A DNA stretch of 15,139 nucleotides from Desulfobacteraceae bacterium (GCA_024636355.1 JAGXHH010000003.1:1-15139); one strand, 5' to 3'; shown: positions 1 through 6,717, numbered from the stretch's first letter. The notes: generated from the letters alone by a model not told the origin. Translations and numbers: made by a program.

Positions 1-165
1 CGCGGCCTTCCCGATGAGATTCAGCAGCAGATCCTGGGCAATGTCCCGCTGGGCCGCATGGGCCGCCCCGAAGAGGTCGCCGAAGTGGTGGCCTTTCTCG
101 CAGGCAGGGGCAGCTACATCAACGGCAGCATCGTTCATGTAAACGGGGGGCTGTACGGTGGTTGA
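1..165 (+). CDS. 3-oxoacyl-ACP reductase, SDR family (C-terminal fragment)
   Basis: This is the last 54 residues of a short-chain dehydrogenase/reductase; the gene begins before the window. The visible part matches the FabG C-terminus: a PLGRMGRPEEVAEVVAFLA stretch, then a SYINGS segment and a terminal VNGG. In this family those parts form the last helix and strand that close the Rossmann fold near the NADPH site. FabG-type enzymes reduce 3-oxoacyl-ACP to 3-hydroxyacyl-ACP. The neighbours (dehydratase, ketosynthase, ACP) support that role over a sugar or alcohol dehydrogenase. The catalytic Ser-Tyr-Lys lies outside the window, so activity cannot be judged. The stop overlaps the GTG start of the next gene, suggesting translational coupling. 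Confidence 0.88.
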   Translation, partial: RGLPDEIQQQILGNVPLGRMGRPEEVAEVVAFLAGRGSYINGSIVHVNGGLYGG

Positions 166-628
166 TCCGCAAATCGTTCAACAGGTGCTTTCGCTGGTTC
201 CCCAGCAGCCGCCGTTCCGGTTCATCGACGACATCGTAGAAGTCGATGAGCAGAAGATCACGGCCGTCTACCGTTTCCGGGAAGATGAATATTTTTACAA
301 AGGCCATTTTCCGGACAACCCGATCACACCGGGGGTGGTCTTAATCGAGACGATGGCCCAGACCGGGGTGGTCGCCATGGGAATCTACCTTCTATTGGAA
401 CAGGGTGTGACCGTTGCGGAGTTAAAACAGATGACCACCCTGTTTGCCTTTGCCGATGCAGTCGAATTTACCGGCATTGTAGCGCCGGGCGAAAAAGTCA
501 TCATCTGCGGCGAAAAACAGTACCTGCGAAAGGGAAATCTGAAGACCCGCGCCCGCATTACACGCGAAAACGGTGAACCGATATGCAGCGGTGTGCTGAC
601 CGGCACCGGGGTGAAGAAGAAACGTTAA
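158..628 (+). CDS. 3-hydroxyacyl-ACP dehydratase, FabA/FabZ hotdog family
   Basis: A 156-residue single-hotdog protein of usual FabZ length. It should dehydrate 3-hydroxyacyl-ACP to the trans-2-enoyl-ACP in the cytoplasm. The family signature is clear: PPFRFIDDI near residues 18-26, then GHFPDNPITPGVVLIETMAQ at 49-68, giving catalytic His50 and acidic Glu64. The GTG start at 158 overlaps the end of the reductase gene by 8 bp, and a G-rich stretch just upstream can act as ribosome binding site. It lies 12 bp before the ketosynthase start. Its place in a cluster with its own ACP and phosphopantetheinyl transferase suggests a pathway-specific dehydratase, not the housekeeping FabZ; this is inference. 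Confidence 0.9.
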   Translation: MVDPQIVQQVLSLVPQQPPFRFIDDIVEVDEQKITAVYRFREDEYFYKGHFPDNPITPGVVLIETMAQTGVVAMGIYLLLEQGVTVAELKQMTTLFAFADAVEFTGIVAPGEKVIICGEKQYLRKGNLKTRARITRENGEPICSGVLTGTGVKKKR

Positions 629-640
629 GGAGTTTGCGAA

Positions 641-1918
641 ATGGAAAAAAAACGTGTCGTGGTTACCGGAATGGGCGTCGTAAGTCCGAATGGCGCCGGT
701 ATTGACGATTTTGAAAACGCCCTTCGCCAGGGAAAATCCGGCATCCGGTTCCTTCCGCTTCTGGAAGAGTTGAAATTTGCATGCCAGATTGCTGGTGTTC
801 CGCAAGATTTTGAAGAGACCGCCAGGAAATATTTCGACAGCAAGCAGTTGGAATACCTTACCGGCAATCTTGGGTATGCGGCCGTATCGGCTGTGGAGGC
901 ATGGCGTGATGCAGGGCTGACGCCGGCTGAAGATGCGGGCGAGACGGATTGGGATTCGGGCACGATTTTCGGCTGCGGCATCTGTGACATGGAAACCATT
1001 GCCGGCAGGGTCGTGCCGATGGTCAATGACGGAAAGGTTCGCCGGCTCGGCACCCGGGTGGTCGAACGGGTCATGGGCAGCGGCGTGAGTGCGCAAGTTG
1101 CCGGCCTTCTCGGACTGGGAAACCAGGTGACCACAAATTCTTCGGCATGCAGCACCGGGACGGAAGCGATTGCCGATGCCGCATGGCGGATCCGGACGGG
1201 GCTTGCCAAACGAATGGTCGCCGGTGGATCAGAAGGCGCCTCACCTTATACATGGGGCGGTTTTGATTCTATGCGGGTCCTGTCCCGCAAGTTCAACGAT
1301 GCGCCGGAAAAAGGCTCTCGGCCGTTGAGCGCATCAGCCGGCGGGTTCGTTCCGGGCGCAGGCGCCGGGGCCCTGGTGCTCGAAGACCTGGAAACCGCGC
1401 AGAACCGGGGTGCCCGGATCTATGCGGAAATCGCCGGTGCGATGGTCAACTGCGGCGGTCAGCGGGGCGGGGGATCGATGACGGCGCCCAACCCGGAAGG
1501 AATTGTCCGCTGCATTCGCGGGGCGGTAGCCGATGCCGGGATCGATTCCGGTGAAATCGACGCGATCAATGGACATTTGACCGCAACATATGCCGATCCG
1601 CACGAGGTGAAAAGCTGGTCCCGGGCCCTGGAGCGGGGACCGTCGGATTTTCCTTTCATCAATTCCACCAAATCGATGATCGGCCACTGCCTGGGAGCAG
1701 CGGGAGCGCTCGAAACCGTGGCCGCGATTCTCCAGATTCATCACGGGTTTGTGCATCCCTCGCTGAACTGCGAAGATGTGCACCCGGATATCGAAGCGTT
1801 TGCCGACCGGATTGCCCGGACATGTGTGGCGTATCCGTCGCTTGAAACCATCGCCAAAGCCAGTTTTGGCTTCGGGGATGTGAACAGTTGCCTGATTATC
1901 AGGAAATGGAAAGGTTGA
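641..1918 (+). CDS. beta-ketoacyl-ACP synthase, FabF-like (KAS I/II)
   Basis: A 425-residue thiolase-fold condensing enzyme of normal FabF length. The Cys-His-His triad is present: Cys170 in NSSACSTGTEA, His312 in INGHLTATYADPHEV and His349 in NSTKSMIGHCLGAAGALE, with the usual Lys344. An intact Cys argues that it is an active elongating ketosynthase and not a chain-length factor. The region around the first His is unusual: most FabF enzymes have HGTST followed by ND, whereas here HLTATYADPHE is seen. That suggests a divergent subgroup tied to specialised lipid or pigment clusters. A good ribosome site (AAGGAG, 627-632) precedes the ATG. The gene is followed by a 212-bp gap filled with repeats before the ACP gene. 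Confidence 0.92.
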   Translation: MEKKRVVVTGMGVVSPNGAGIDDFENALRQGKSGIRFLPLLEELKFACQIAGVPQDFEETARKYFDSKQLEYLTGNLGYAAVSAVEAWRDAGLTPAEDAGETDWDSGTIFGCGICDMETIAGRVVPMVNDGKVRRLGTRVVERVMGSGVSAQVAGLLGLGNQVTTNSSACSTGTEAIADAAWRIRTGLAKRMVAGGSEGASPYTWGGFDSMRVLSRKFNDAPEKGSRPLSASAGGFVPGAGAGALVLEDLETAQNRGARIYAEIAGAMVNCGGQRGGGSMTAPNPEGIVRCIRGAVADAGIDSGEIDAINGHLTATYADPHEVKSWSRALERGPSDFPFINSTKSMIGHCLGAAGALETVAAILQIHHGFVHPSLNCEDVHPDIEAFADRIARTCVAYPSLETIAKASFGFGDVNSCLIIRKWKG

Positions 1919-1949
1919 TGGCTCTGTTCGTGCGCTGTTTCGCTCGGCT

Positions 1950-1977
1950 GTAGGGGCGACCGGCCGGTCGCCCCTAC
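1950..1977. repeat. 28-bp perfect palindrome
   Basis: The two halves, starting GTAGGGGCGACCGG, are exact reverse complements with no loop, so single-stranded DNA or RNA could form a 14-bp stem. It lies 32 bp after the ketosynthase stop, inside what otherwise looks like an operon. No T-run follows, so it is not a typical intrinsic terminator. It looks like a dispersed intergenic repeat. Confidence 0.85.
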
Positions 1978-2026
1978 GGTTCGGCAGACAATATGAACCT
2001 TTCTCATCCTCGAACCTTGAACGGCA

Positions 2027-2048
2027 GGGCGGACACGCAGGTCCGCCC
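2027..2048. repeat. 8-bp inverted repeat related to the 1950-1977 palindrome
   Basis: GGGCGGAC (2027-2034) and GTCCGCCC (2041-2048) flank a 6-nt loop. The downstream CCCCTACGG matches the right edge of the preceding palindrome. This may be a second, degenerate copy of the same repeat family. Confidence 0.6.
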
Positions 2049-2058
2049 CTACGGTTTT

Positions 2059-2090
2059 AACCTTGAACCTTGAACCTTGAACCTTGAACC
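2059..2090. repeat. 7-bp tandem repeat (AACCTTG, 4.6 copies)
   Basis: Four exact copies of AACCTTG (2059-2086) are followed by AACC. A further AACCTTG lies outside the array at 2013-2019. The array ends about 40 bp before the ACP start codon. It is a likely slippage-prone microsatellite between two genes of the cluster. Confidence 0.9.
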
Positions 2091-2130
2091 CTAAATTAAC
2101 CTGATCAAAACATAAAAAGGAGTCACATCC

Positions 2131-2388
2131 ATGAACACAACTGAAATTTTCGAAAAATTTGTCGATCTCATTCGCGAATATGTAAAGGAACCGGCGCTGC
2201 TGGAAAACGCCGCCATGGAAACCCGGATCATCCAGGATCTGAAGGTAAATTCCGCCCGCCTTGTCGATATCATCATTAAAGCCGAAGACGCGTTCGATAT
2301 TGAAATCGATGACGATGACGCCGATGAGATCAAGACGATCGGCGATGCTGTAAATGTAGTGGAGAAAAAACTGCGTGTCACACAGTAG
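2131..2388 (+). CDS. acyl carrier protein (cluster-specific)
   Basis: An 85-residue acidic helical protein with the size and charge pattern of an ACP. The likely phosphopantetheine attachment site is Ser41 in LKVNSARLVDI; this replaces the common DSL motif, so Asn stands where Asp is usual. After it comes an acidic helix (AEDAFDIEIDDDDADEI) typical of the recognition surface for ketosynthases. It would carry growing acyl chains as thioesters for the neighbouring reductase, dehydratase and ketosynthase. A strong AAAAAGGAG ribosome site precedes the ATG. Its 3' end overlaps the acyltransferase start by 14 bp. The divergent motif and nearby transferase gene suggest a dedicated carrier, not the housekeeping AcpP. 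Confidence 0.88.
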   Translation: MNTTEIFEKFVDLIREYVKEPALLENAAMETRIIQDLKVNSARLVDIIIKAEDAFDIEIDDDDADEIKTIGDAVNVVEKKLRVTQ

Positions 2389-3130
2389 CATCGGCGCAAA
2401 AGGCAAAGCGTATTTTTACTTCCAGTATATTATCGGGCGGCTGATGATTTTCATCACCGCCCCGCTGATAGTCATCGCGATCAAAACAGCGCGTTACCGG
2501 ATTCACGACATCGAAGGTGTTCGCCGGCGCGTCCGGGACATGATGAACGCGCACAGCGGCCCCTGGCTGATCTGTGCCAATCACCTCACCCTGATCGATT
2601 CGGTTGTCCTGGCCTATGCCATGATTCCCACGTGGCGGTACATATTCCAGTATAAGCTGTTGCCGTGGAATGTTCCGGAACGGATGAATTTCAACCGGAA
2701 CGTCTTTGTCGGACTCGCCTGTTTTTTGACCAAATGCATCCCGGTGGTCCGGGGCGGCGACCGGAATTCCGTCAGGGCCACCATCGGTAAATGCACCTAT
2801 CTGCTGGAAAAAAGGGAAAACCTGATGATCTTTCCGGAAGGCACCCGTTCGCGAAATGGGCGGGTGAACACCGGGGAATTCCCCTATGGGACCGGACGTC
2901 TGTTTCTCAGTAATCCGGATTGCCGGGTGATGTGCGTTTATATGCGAGGAGACGGCCAGGAAACCTACAGCAATTTTCCCCGTTACGGCGAAACGTTTAC
3001 AGTGGCGGTGGATGAATGCCGTCCGGAAACCGCATTAACCGGTTTGCGGGCCCATCGTGACTGCTCGACACAGATCGTGAATTTTATATCTGGAATGGAA
3101 AGCCGGTACCTTGCGTCTTATCGGCAATGA
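2375..3130 (+). CDS. lysophospholipid/1-acylglycerol-3-phosphate acyltransferase (PlsC-like)
   Basis: A 251-residue membrane-associated acyltransferase of the LPLAT family. Catalytic motif I is NHLTLID, with His70 and Asp75 in the HX4D spacing. The acceptor-binding motif FPEGTRSR lies at residues 153-160. One hydrophobic segment near residues 17-36 probably anchors it to the inner membrane. The start is a GTG inside the ACP gene, with GGAG 11 nt upstream. By family it moves an acyl chain from acyl-ACP or acyl-CoA to a hydroxyl acceptor. In this cluster it probably transfers the ACP-bound product to a lipid or other acceptor; the substrate is unknown. It overlaps the next gene by 20 bp. Confidence 0.88.
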   Translation: MSHSSIGAKGKAYFYFQYIIGRLMIFITAPLIVIAIKTARYRIHDIEGVRRRVRDMMNAHSGPWLICANHLTLIDSVVLAYAMIPTWRYIFQYKLLPWNVPERMNFNRNVFVGLACFLTKCIPVVRGGDRNSVRATIGKCTYLLEKRENLMIFPEGTRSRNGRVNTGEFPYGTGRLFLSNPDCRVMCVYMRGDGQETYSNFPRYGETFTVAVDECRPETALTGLRAHRDCSTQIVNFISGMESRYLASYRQ

Positions 3131-3746
3131 TATCGTTGACTTAAAAACCCCGGACGCAATGGGCAAATCCCGGGATTTGCGCTTCGTCAGGAGGGTGTTG
3201 ACCCCCGGGGAACGGGAAATGCTCACGCGTCGACAGCATCCGGACGCGCTGCTGTGGGCTTTCTGGGCGGCAAAGGAAGCCGCCTACAAGGCGGTCAGCA
3301 AGGCGGTTCCGGACGTGTCATCCGCTCCCCGGCGCTATTCGGTGACAATCGATCCGCCGGAATTTGCGGGTGCCGCTTCCGGGTTTGTAAAAACTCCCCA
3401 TGGAAACATGCGGATCCGGGTTTTTTTCCATGAGGATAACGTCCATTGCATCGCATCGGATGATTATTCCGGTGATCTGTCCGATATCGTGTACGGATGG
3501 GAAGAAATAACCACGGACGGTTCCCCTGTTTCAGTCCGGGAATCGCAAGCCGTCCGAAAGGTTGCGGGCGTCCGGCTTGCCGCACATCTCAACTGCAATC
3601 CGGGCGACATCCGTATCCTGCGGCAAACCGGCCCCTCGGGCCAGGGCCCGCCCGTTGTATATCTCCGTGACAAAAGAGAACCCGTTGATATCAGCCTCAG
3701 CCATGACGGCCGATTCGTGGCGTATGCGTTTCGGGCAGGTTTGTAA
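3111..3746 (+). CDS. 4'-phosphopantetheinyl transferase superfamily protein
   Basis: A 211-residue protein that should load phosphopantetheine from CoA onto the serine of the nearby ACP. The magnesium-binding motifs are visible: GNDIVDL at residues 5-11 and WAAKEAAYK at 52-60, holding the key Asp and Glu. The C-terminus (DISLSHDGRFVAYAF) resembles the closing strand of AcpS. It is longer than AcpS (about 125 residues): about 130 residues separate the Glu motif from the SHDG strand, so it is neither a plain AcpS nor an obvious Sfp type. The TTG start at 3111 lies inside the acyltransferase gene and has only a weak ribosome site, so it is probably coupled. The GNDIVDL motif so close to the N-terminus supports that start. 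Confidence 0.87.
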   Translation: MRLIGNDIVDLKTPDAMGKSRDLRFVRRVLTPGEREMLTRRQHPDALLWAFWAAKEAAYKAVSKAVPDVSSAPRRYSVTIDPPEFAGAASGFVKTPHGNMRIRVFFHEDNVHCIASDDYSGDLSDIVYGWEEITTDGSPVSVRESQAVRKVAGVRLAAHLNCNPGDIRILRQTGPSGQGPPVVYLRDKREPVDISLSHDGRFVAYAFRAGL

Positions 3747-3772
3747 TGGCAGATTGTGCTCGTAAGTGAAGA

Positions 3773-3800
3773 TAAAAAAAATGCGCAGGATTTGCGGCAT
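3773..3800 (-). terminator. possible minus-strand intrinsic terminator
   Basis: Read on the minus strand, ATGCCGCA and TGCGCAT form a stem with one bulge, followed by a run of eight T. There is no minus-strand gene just upstream of it, so it would stop antisense transcription entering the phosphopantetheinyl transferase gene. It may also be chance. Confidence 0.35.
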
Positions 3801-3911
3801 GGAGTAAAAAGAAGATCCGATTGCGGGTTTTTTATCGATATTCCAGTTGCATCTTATTAACGTCGTTTCCTGTTGTAAACTTAGTTTTTAACTGATAAAA
3901 GGAAAGAATAT

Positions 3912-5048
3912 ATGACAAACACCCGATCCCCCAGGATTGTCATCAGCGGATCCGGGGTGTGGACACCTCCGGAAAGCATTACAAACGAGGAACTGGTAGA
4001 AAGTTACAACGCCTATGCGGCAAAATTCAATGTGGAGCATGCGCAGGTGATCGCGTCGGGAGAGGTCGAGCAAATGCCGATGTCTTCCGCACGATTTATT
4101 GAAAAAGCCTCCGGCATCAAGTCGCGGTATGTATATACAAGGAATGGAATTCTCGACATAAATCGAATGCGACCGAAATTTGCAGAACGCAGTGAAAATG
4201 AAATCAGCCACCAGGCAGAAATTGCGGTTCATGCCGCACGGCTGGCAATGGCTGCGGCGGGGAAAACCGCTGCCGATATTGATGCGGTAATCGTTTCCTG
4301 TGCCTATACCCAGCGATCCTATCCCGCCATTGCCATCGAGGTGCAAAACGTCCTGGGCATCAACGGTTTCGGTTTTGATATGCTGATGGCGTGTTCAGCC
4401 GCCACCTTCGGCCTTCACCGGGCGTATGACAGCCTTGCTTCGGGTTCGGCCGCCTGTGTCCTGGCCATCAACCCGGAACTGGTCACCCCCCAGGTCAATT
4501 ATTGCGATCGCGATTCGCATTTTATTTTTGGAGATGTGAGTGCCGCGATCATCATGGAACGTATCGAAACGGCTGCCGCCGAAAACACCTTTGAAATTCT
4601 CGGGACAAAAGCGCAGACGCAATTTTCCAGCAATATCCGATCCAATTTCGGTCATCTGTCACGGGCCACGGATGAAGACCCCTATGGGTGGGACAAGCTG
4701 TTTCACCAGGCCGGGCGCAAAGTGTTCGAGGAAGTCAGCCCGATTGCCGCGGACCATATCCGTGACCACCTGGCGAGCCTCGGTATCCGGCCGGAGGAGG
4801 TCAAGCGATTCTGGCTACACCAGGCGAACCTGAACATGAACAAAATGGTAATCAAGCATCTGCTTGGGGAAGAACTTGATGCCGAGCGGATTCCCACAGT
4901 TCTGGATACCTATGCGAACACTGCGTCCGCCGGTTCCGTCATTGCGTTTCACCTCTGCAGCGATAATCTTAAAAGAGGCGATATCGGCGTGATCTGTTCG
5001 TTTGGGGCCGGGTATTCCGTGGGAAGCCTGGTAGTGCGAAAGGGATAA
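3912..5048 (+). CDS. beta-ketoacyl-ACP synthase III (FabH-like)
   Basis: A 378-residue KAS III-type condensing enzyme. The Cys-His-Asn triad is intact: Cys161 in MACSAATFG, His303 in WLHQANLNMNKM and Asn336 in TYANTASAGS. It is longer than E. coli FabH (317 residues) because of insertions near residues 31-60 and 75-100, which resembles the approximately 375-residue FabH2-type group that uses medium-chain or unusual starters (recalled knowledge, not tested). It would prime acyl chains by joining an acyl-CoA starter to malonyl-ACP. It follows the cluster after 165 bp and has its own ribosome site (AAAGGAAAG), so it may be transcribed separately. The starter substrate cannot be told from sequence. 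Confidence 0.92.
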   Translation: MTNTRSPRIVISGSGVWTPPESITNEELVESYNAYAAKFNVEHAQVIASGEVEQMPMSSARFIEKASGIKSRYVYTRNGILDINRMRPKFAERSENEISHQAEIAVHAARLAMAAAGKTAADIDAVIVSCAYTQRSYPAIAIEVQNVLGINGFGFDMLMACSAATFGLHRAYDSLASGSAACVLAINPELVTPQVNYCDRDSHFIFGDVSAAIIMERIETAAAENTFEILGTKAQTQFSSNIRSNFGHLSRATDEDPYGWDKLFHQAGRKVFEEVSPIAADHIRDHLASLGIRPEEVKRFWLHQANLNMNKMVIKHLLGEELDAERIPTVLDTYANTASAGSVIAFHLCSDNLKRGDIGVICSFGAGYSVGSLVVRKG

Positions 5049-5338
5049 ATGAGAAAACCGGTTGGAAACGTTGTTCAGTAAAAACGAAAGCGACCGAAGC
5101 TGCCGGATTCATTTAAATAATCCGGATATAAAGAACCTGGGGCACAGCATGAACACCATGCCGCTCCCTACAATATAGTGCCGTCCAAAAATGGTTGATT
5201 GGCCCGATTTCCAGCGTCCGGCGAACGTTTTTAATCCTCGAGATACGCCATGTATTCATGTGGTTAAATTCCTGCCTTCCTCGAATTTGGGCAAATCTCA
5301 TTTTGGACATTTATTTAAACAAAAGAAGGAGAATCAAA

Positions 5339-5938
5339 ATGTCTGAAGGACACTCGTTCGTATCACCCGGCCCGGCAGGGCTCGGCGCACTGGCAGTGGC
5401 ATGCTTTGGTTTCGGTGCCGTATTCACCGGCAAAATCGGACCGGGCGGCTACCCCCTTCTGTCCGCATGGCTCATCGGTGGCGGAATCGTCCAGTTCACT
5501 GTTGCCGTTATGGAGCTGAAGGACAAAAACATGACCGGCGGCAACGTATTTCTTTTCTTCTCCGCCTTCTTCATGTTCGGGGCCGCCCTTTCCGTATTTG
5601 CCAAATACCTGATGAGCCAGGGCATCATGGGGAGTGTGGCTCCTGAAGTAATGGTGGAAGGCTATTGCTGGATGGCGGGCGCAGCGTTTCTCACCGCCGT
5701 GACTCCCGCTTATATGAAGAGTCCCAAGCCTCTGGCCATGATCGTTATTTTACTCGATATAGCCCTGTGGCTCATCGTCGGACTGGATATGGGACTGCTC
5801 GGCGCTTCCCTGAAGCCCGTGGTCGGCTATCTCCTGTTCGTCTCCGGCTGGATAGCGATCTACATTGTCGCCGCTGTTGTCAACAACCATGTCTATGGCA
5901 GGACAATGATTCCCACATTCGGTACCTTCGTCAAATAA
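5339..5938 (+). CDS. acetate/succinate transporter, GPR1/FUN34/YaaH (SatP) family
   Basis: A 199-residue inner-membrane protein with about six hydrophobic helices, the usual size and layout for this family. The N-terminal SPGPAGLGALAVACFG corresponds to the family NPAPLGL signature in altered form. Members move acetate or related short acids, often by proton symport. The ATG at 5339 has a good AAGGAG site at 5325-5330; an in-frame extension upstream to 5195 has no ribosome site and would add a basic, non-membrane leader, so it was rejected. It stands alone between a 290-bp upstream region and a strong terminator, so it looks monocistronic. An acetyl-CoA hydrolase/transferase further along would make or use acetate, a plausible metabolic link. 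Confidence 0.9.
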   Translation: MSEGHSFVSPGPAGLGALAVACFGFGAVFTGKIGPGGYPLLSAWLIGGGIVQFTVAVMELKDKNMTGGNVFLFFSAFFMFGAALSVFAKYLMSQGIMGSVAPEVMVEGYCWMAGAAFLTAVTPAYMKSPKPLAMIVILLDIALWLIVGLDMGLLGASLKPVVGYLLFVSGWIAIYIVAAVVNNHVYGRTMIPTFGTFVK

Positions 5939-5983
5939 GCGATGGTTTGCATGACCGGCCTCCTTTAAGGAGCCGCCCCCTCG

Positions 5984-6022
5984 AGCGGGTGCTCTGTATT
6001 TGCAGATCACCCGCTTTTTTTT
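5984..6022 (+). terminator. intrinsic terminator after the acetate transporter
   Basis: AGCGGGTG (5984-5991) pairs exactly with CACCCGCT (6008-6015). An inner TCTG/CAGA pairing extends the stem, and eight T follow. It sits 46 bp after the transporter stop. Confidence 0.88.
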
Positions 6023-6156
6023 CAGTAATTTCCGGTGAACGTCGAAGGCTCTGTAGGAGCGGGCCATGCCCGCGATGGCGGGTGCATTTTCGCGGGCATG
6101 GCCCGCTCCTACGTGGTCACCCGTTAATCACAGACACATTTCACCGGGAATTGCTG
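6023..6156. mobile_element. MITE-like repeat element, copy 1
   Basis: A 134-bp non-coding element. Its ends are 17-bp imperfect terminal inverted repeats (left CAGTAATTTCCGGTGAA, right the complement of CAGCAATTCCCGGTGAA). In the centre is a perfect 23-bp inverted repeat (6053-6075 and 6090-6112) around a 14-nt loop. It is flanked by CTTTTTTTT on both sides (6014-6022 and 6157-6165), which may be a 9-bp target duplication made when it entered the terminator T-run. A near-identical copy in opposite orientation lies at 12652-12786. It encodes no transposase, so any movement would need one elsewhere. Together with the terminator before it and the leader hairpins after it, it fills the gene-free stretch 5939-6354. 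Confidence 0.78.
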
Positions 6157-6271
6157 CTTTTTTTTTATTATCGATTCACACCTGACCCTTCCCATCCCGA
6201 AAAGCCTTCCGGTTTCCTGTTGCAGTCTCGGCATCATGGTGGTAGTTTTTAGAACATATGCTAAAAAAACT

Positions 6272-6336
6272 GGCATAGCCTTGTAATAACTATGCCGGCA
6301 AACCTTTTTTCCCATTTGCCGGCACCCTTTTTTTTT
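6272..6336 (+). promoter_or_regulatory. candidate attenuator leader with two mutually exclusive hairpins
   Basis: Hairpin A pairs GGCATAG (6272-6278) with CTATGCC (6290-6296). Hairpin B pairs TGCCGGCAAA (6293-6302) with TTTGCCGGCA (6315-6324) and is followed by CCC and nine T. The two share bases 6293-6296, so both cannot form together. Hairpin B with its T-run looks like a terminator and ends 4 nt before the ribosome site of the CoA-binding gene. Any promoter for that gene must therefore lie upstream and read through. This layout suits transcription attenuation. The ligand or trigger is unknown and no known riboswitch class was recognised. Confidence 0.55.
6293..6336 (+). terminator. terminator-like hairpin directly before the CoA-binding gene
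   Basis: A perfect 10-bp stem (TGCCGGCAAA/TTTGCCGGCA), a 12-nt loop and a run of nine T three bases after the stem. It could insulate against readthrough from upstream or act as the terminator arm of an attenuator. Confidence 0.7.
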
Positions 6337-6354
6337 GCGCAGGAGAGGGAGTTC

Positions 6355-6717
6355 ATGAAAAATGTGGCGGTAATCGGTGCGAGCGACAAGGCGGATCGCT
6401 TTTCCAACAAGGCAATGCGGATGCTTGCAGAATACGGGCACAATCCGATACCCGTCGCTCCGGCCAAATCGGAGATTCTCGAAAAAACCGTCTATCGGAG
6501 TCTCGGAGATGTGCCCGAGCCGATAGATACCGTGACGGTCTACCTCGGGGCCGCCCGTCAGGCCCCTATGATAGAAGACGTCGTCCGCGCAAGGCCCCGG
6601 CGCGTCATTTTCAACCCGGGCGCCGAAAATCCCGACGCTTACGAGCGCCTGGCAGATGCCGGTATTGCGGTTGTCGAAGCCTGTACCTTGGTCATGCTCA
6701 AAACAAACCGCTTCTGA
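6355..6717 (+). CDS. CoA-binding domain protein (YccU-like)
   Basis: A 120-residue single-domain Rossmann protein of the CoA_binding_2 type, the same fold as the N-terminal domain of ADP-forming acyl-CoA synthetases and succinyl-CoA synthetase alpha. Visible marks are VAVIGASDKADRFSNKA at the N-terminus (nucleotide-binding loop), FNPGAENPDAY near 82-92 and VVEACTLVML at the end. It has no catalytic domain, so it may sense or bind CoA; its exact role is unknown in this family. The ATG at 6355 follows AGGAGAGG at 6341-6348. An in-frame ATG at 6292 would place the start within the leader hairpins and was rejected. The upstream hairpins suggest controlled expression. Confidence 0.85.
   Translation: MKNVAVIGASDKADRFSNKAMRMLAEYGHNPIPVAPAKSEILEKTVYRSLGDVPEPIDTVTVYLGAARQAPMIEDVVRARPRRVIFNPGAENPDAYERLADAGIAVVEACTLVMLKTNRF

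Noticed and set aside
422..1209. Long minus-strand frames opposite the dehydratase and ketosynthase genes
   Set aside because: They are shadows of well-supported plus-strand genes, with no recognisable motif or ribosome site.
2059..2090. CRISPR-like array
   Set aside because: The unit is only 7 bp with no spacers, so it is a simple tandem repeat.
5103..5125. Hairpin CCGGATT/AATCCGG after the KAS III gene as its terminator
   Set aside because: A 7-bp stem with an AT-rich loop and no following T-run; too weak to call. The rest of 5049-5338 shows no gene or clear promoter.
5195..5338. N-terminal extension of the acetate transporter
   Set aside because: The extra segment is basic, unlike family members, and the AAGGAG at 5325 fits the ATG at 5339.
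6292..6354. Earlier ATG for the CoA-binding protein
   Set aside because: It lies inside the leader hairpins with no ribosome site, and the Rossmann core MKNVAVIGAS begins at the 6355 start.
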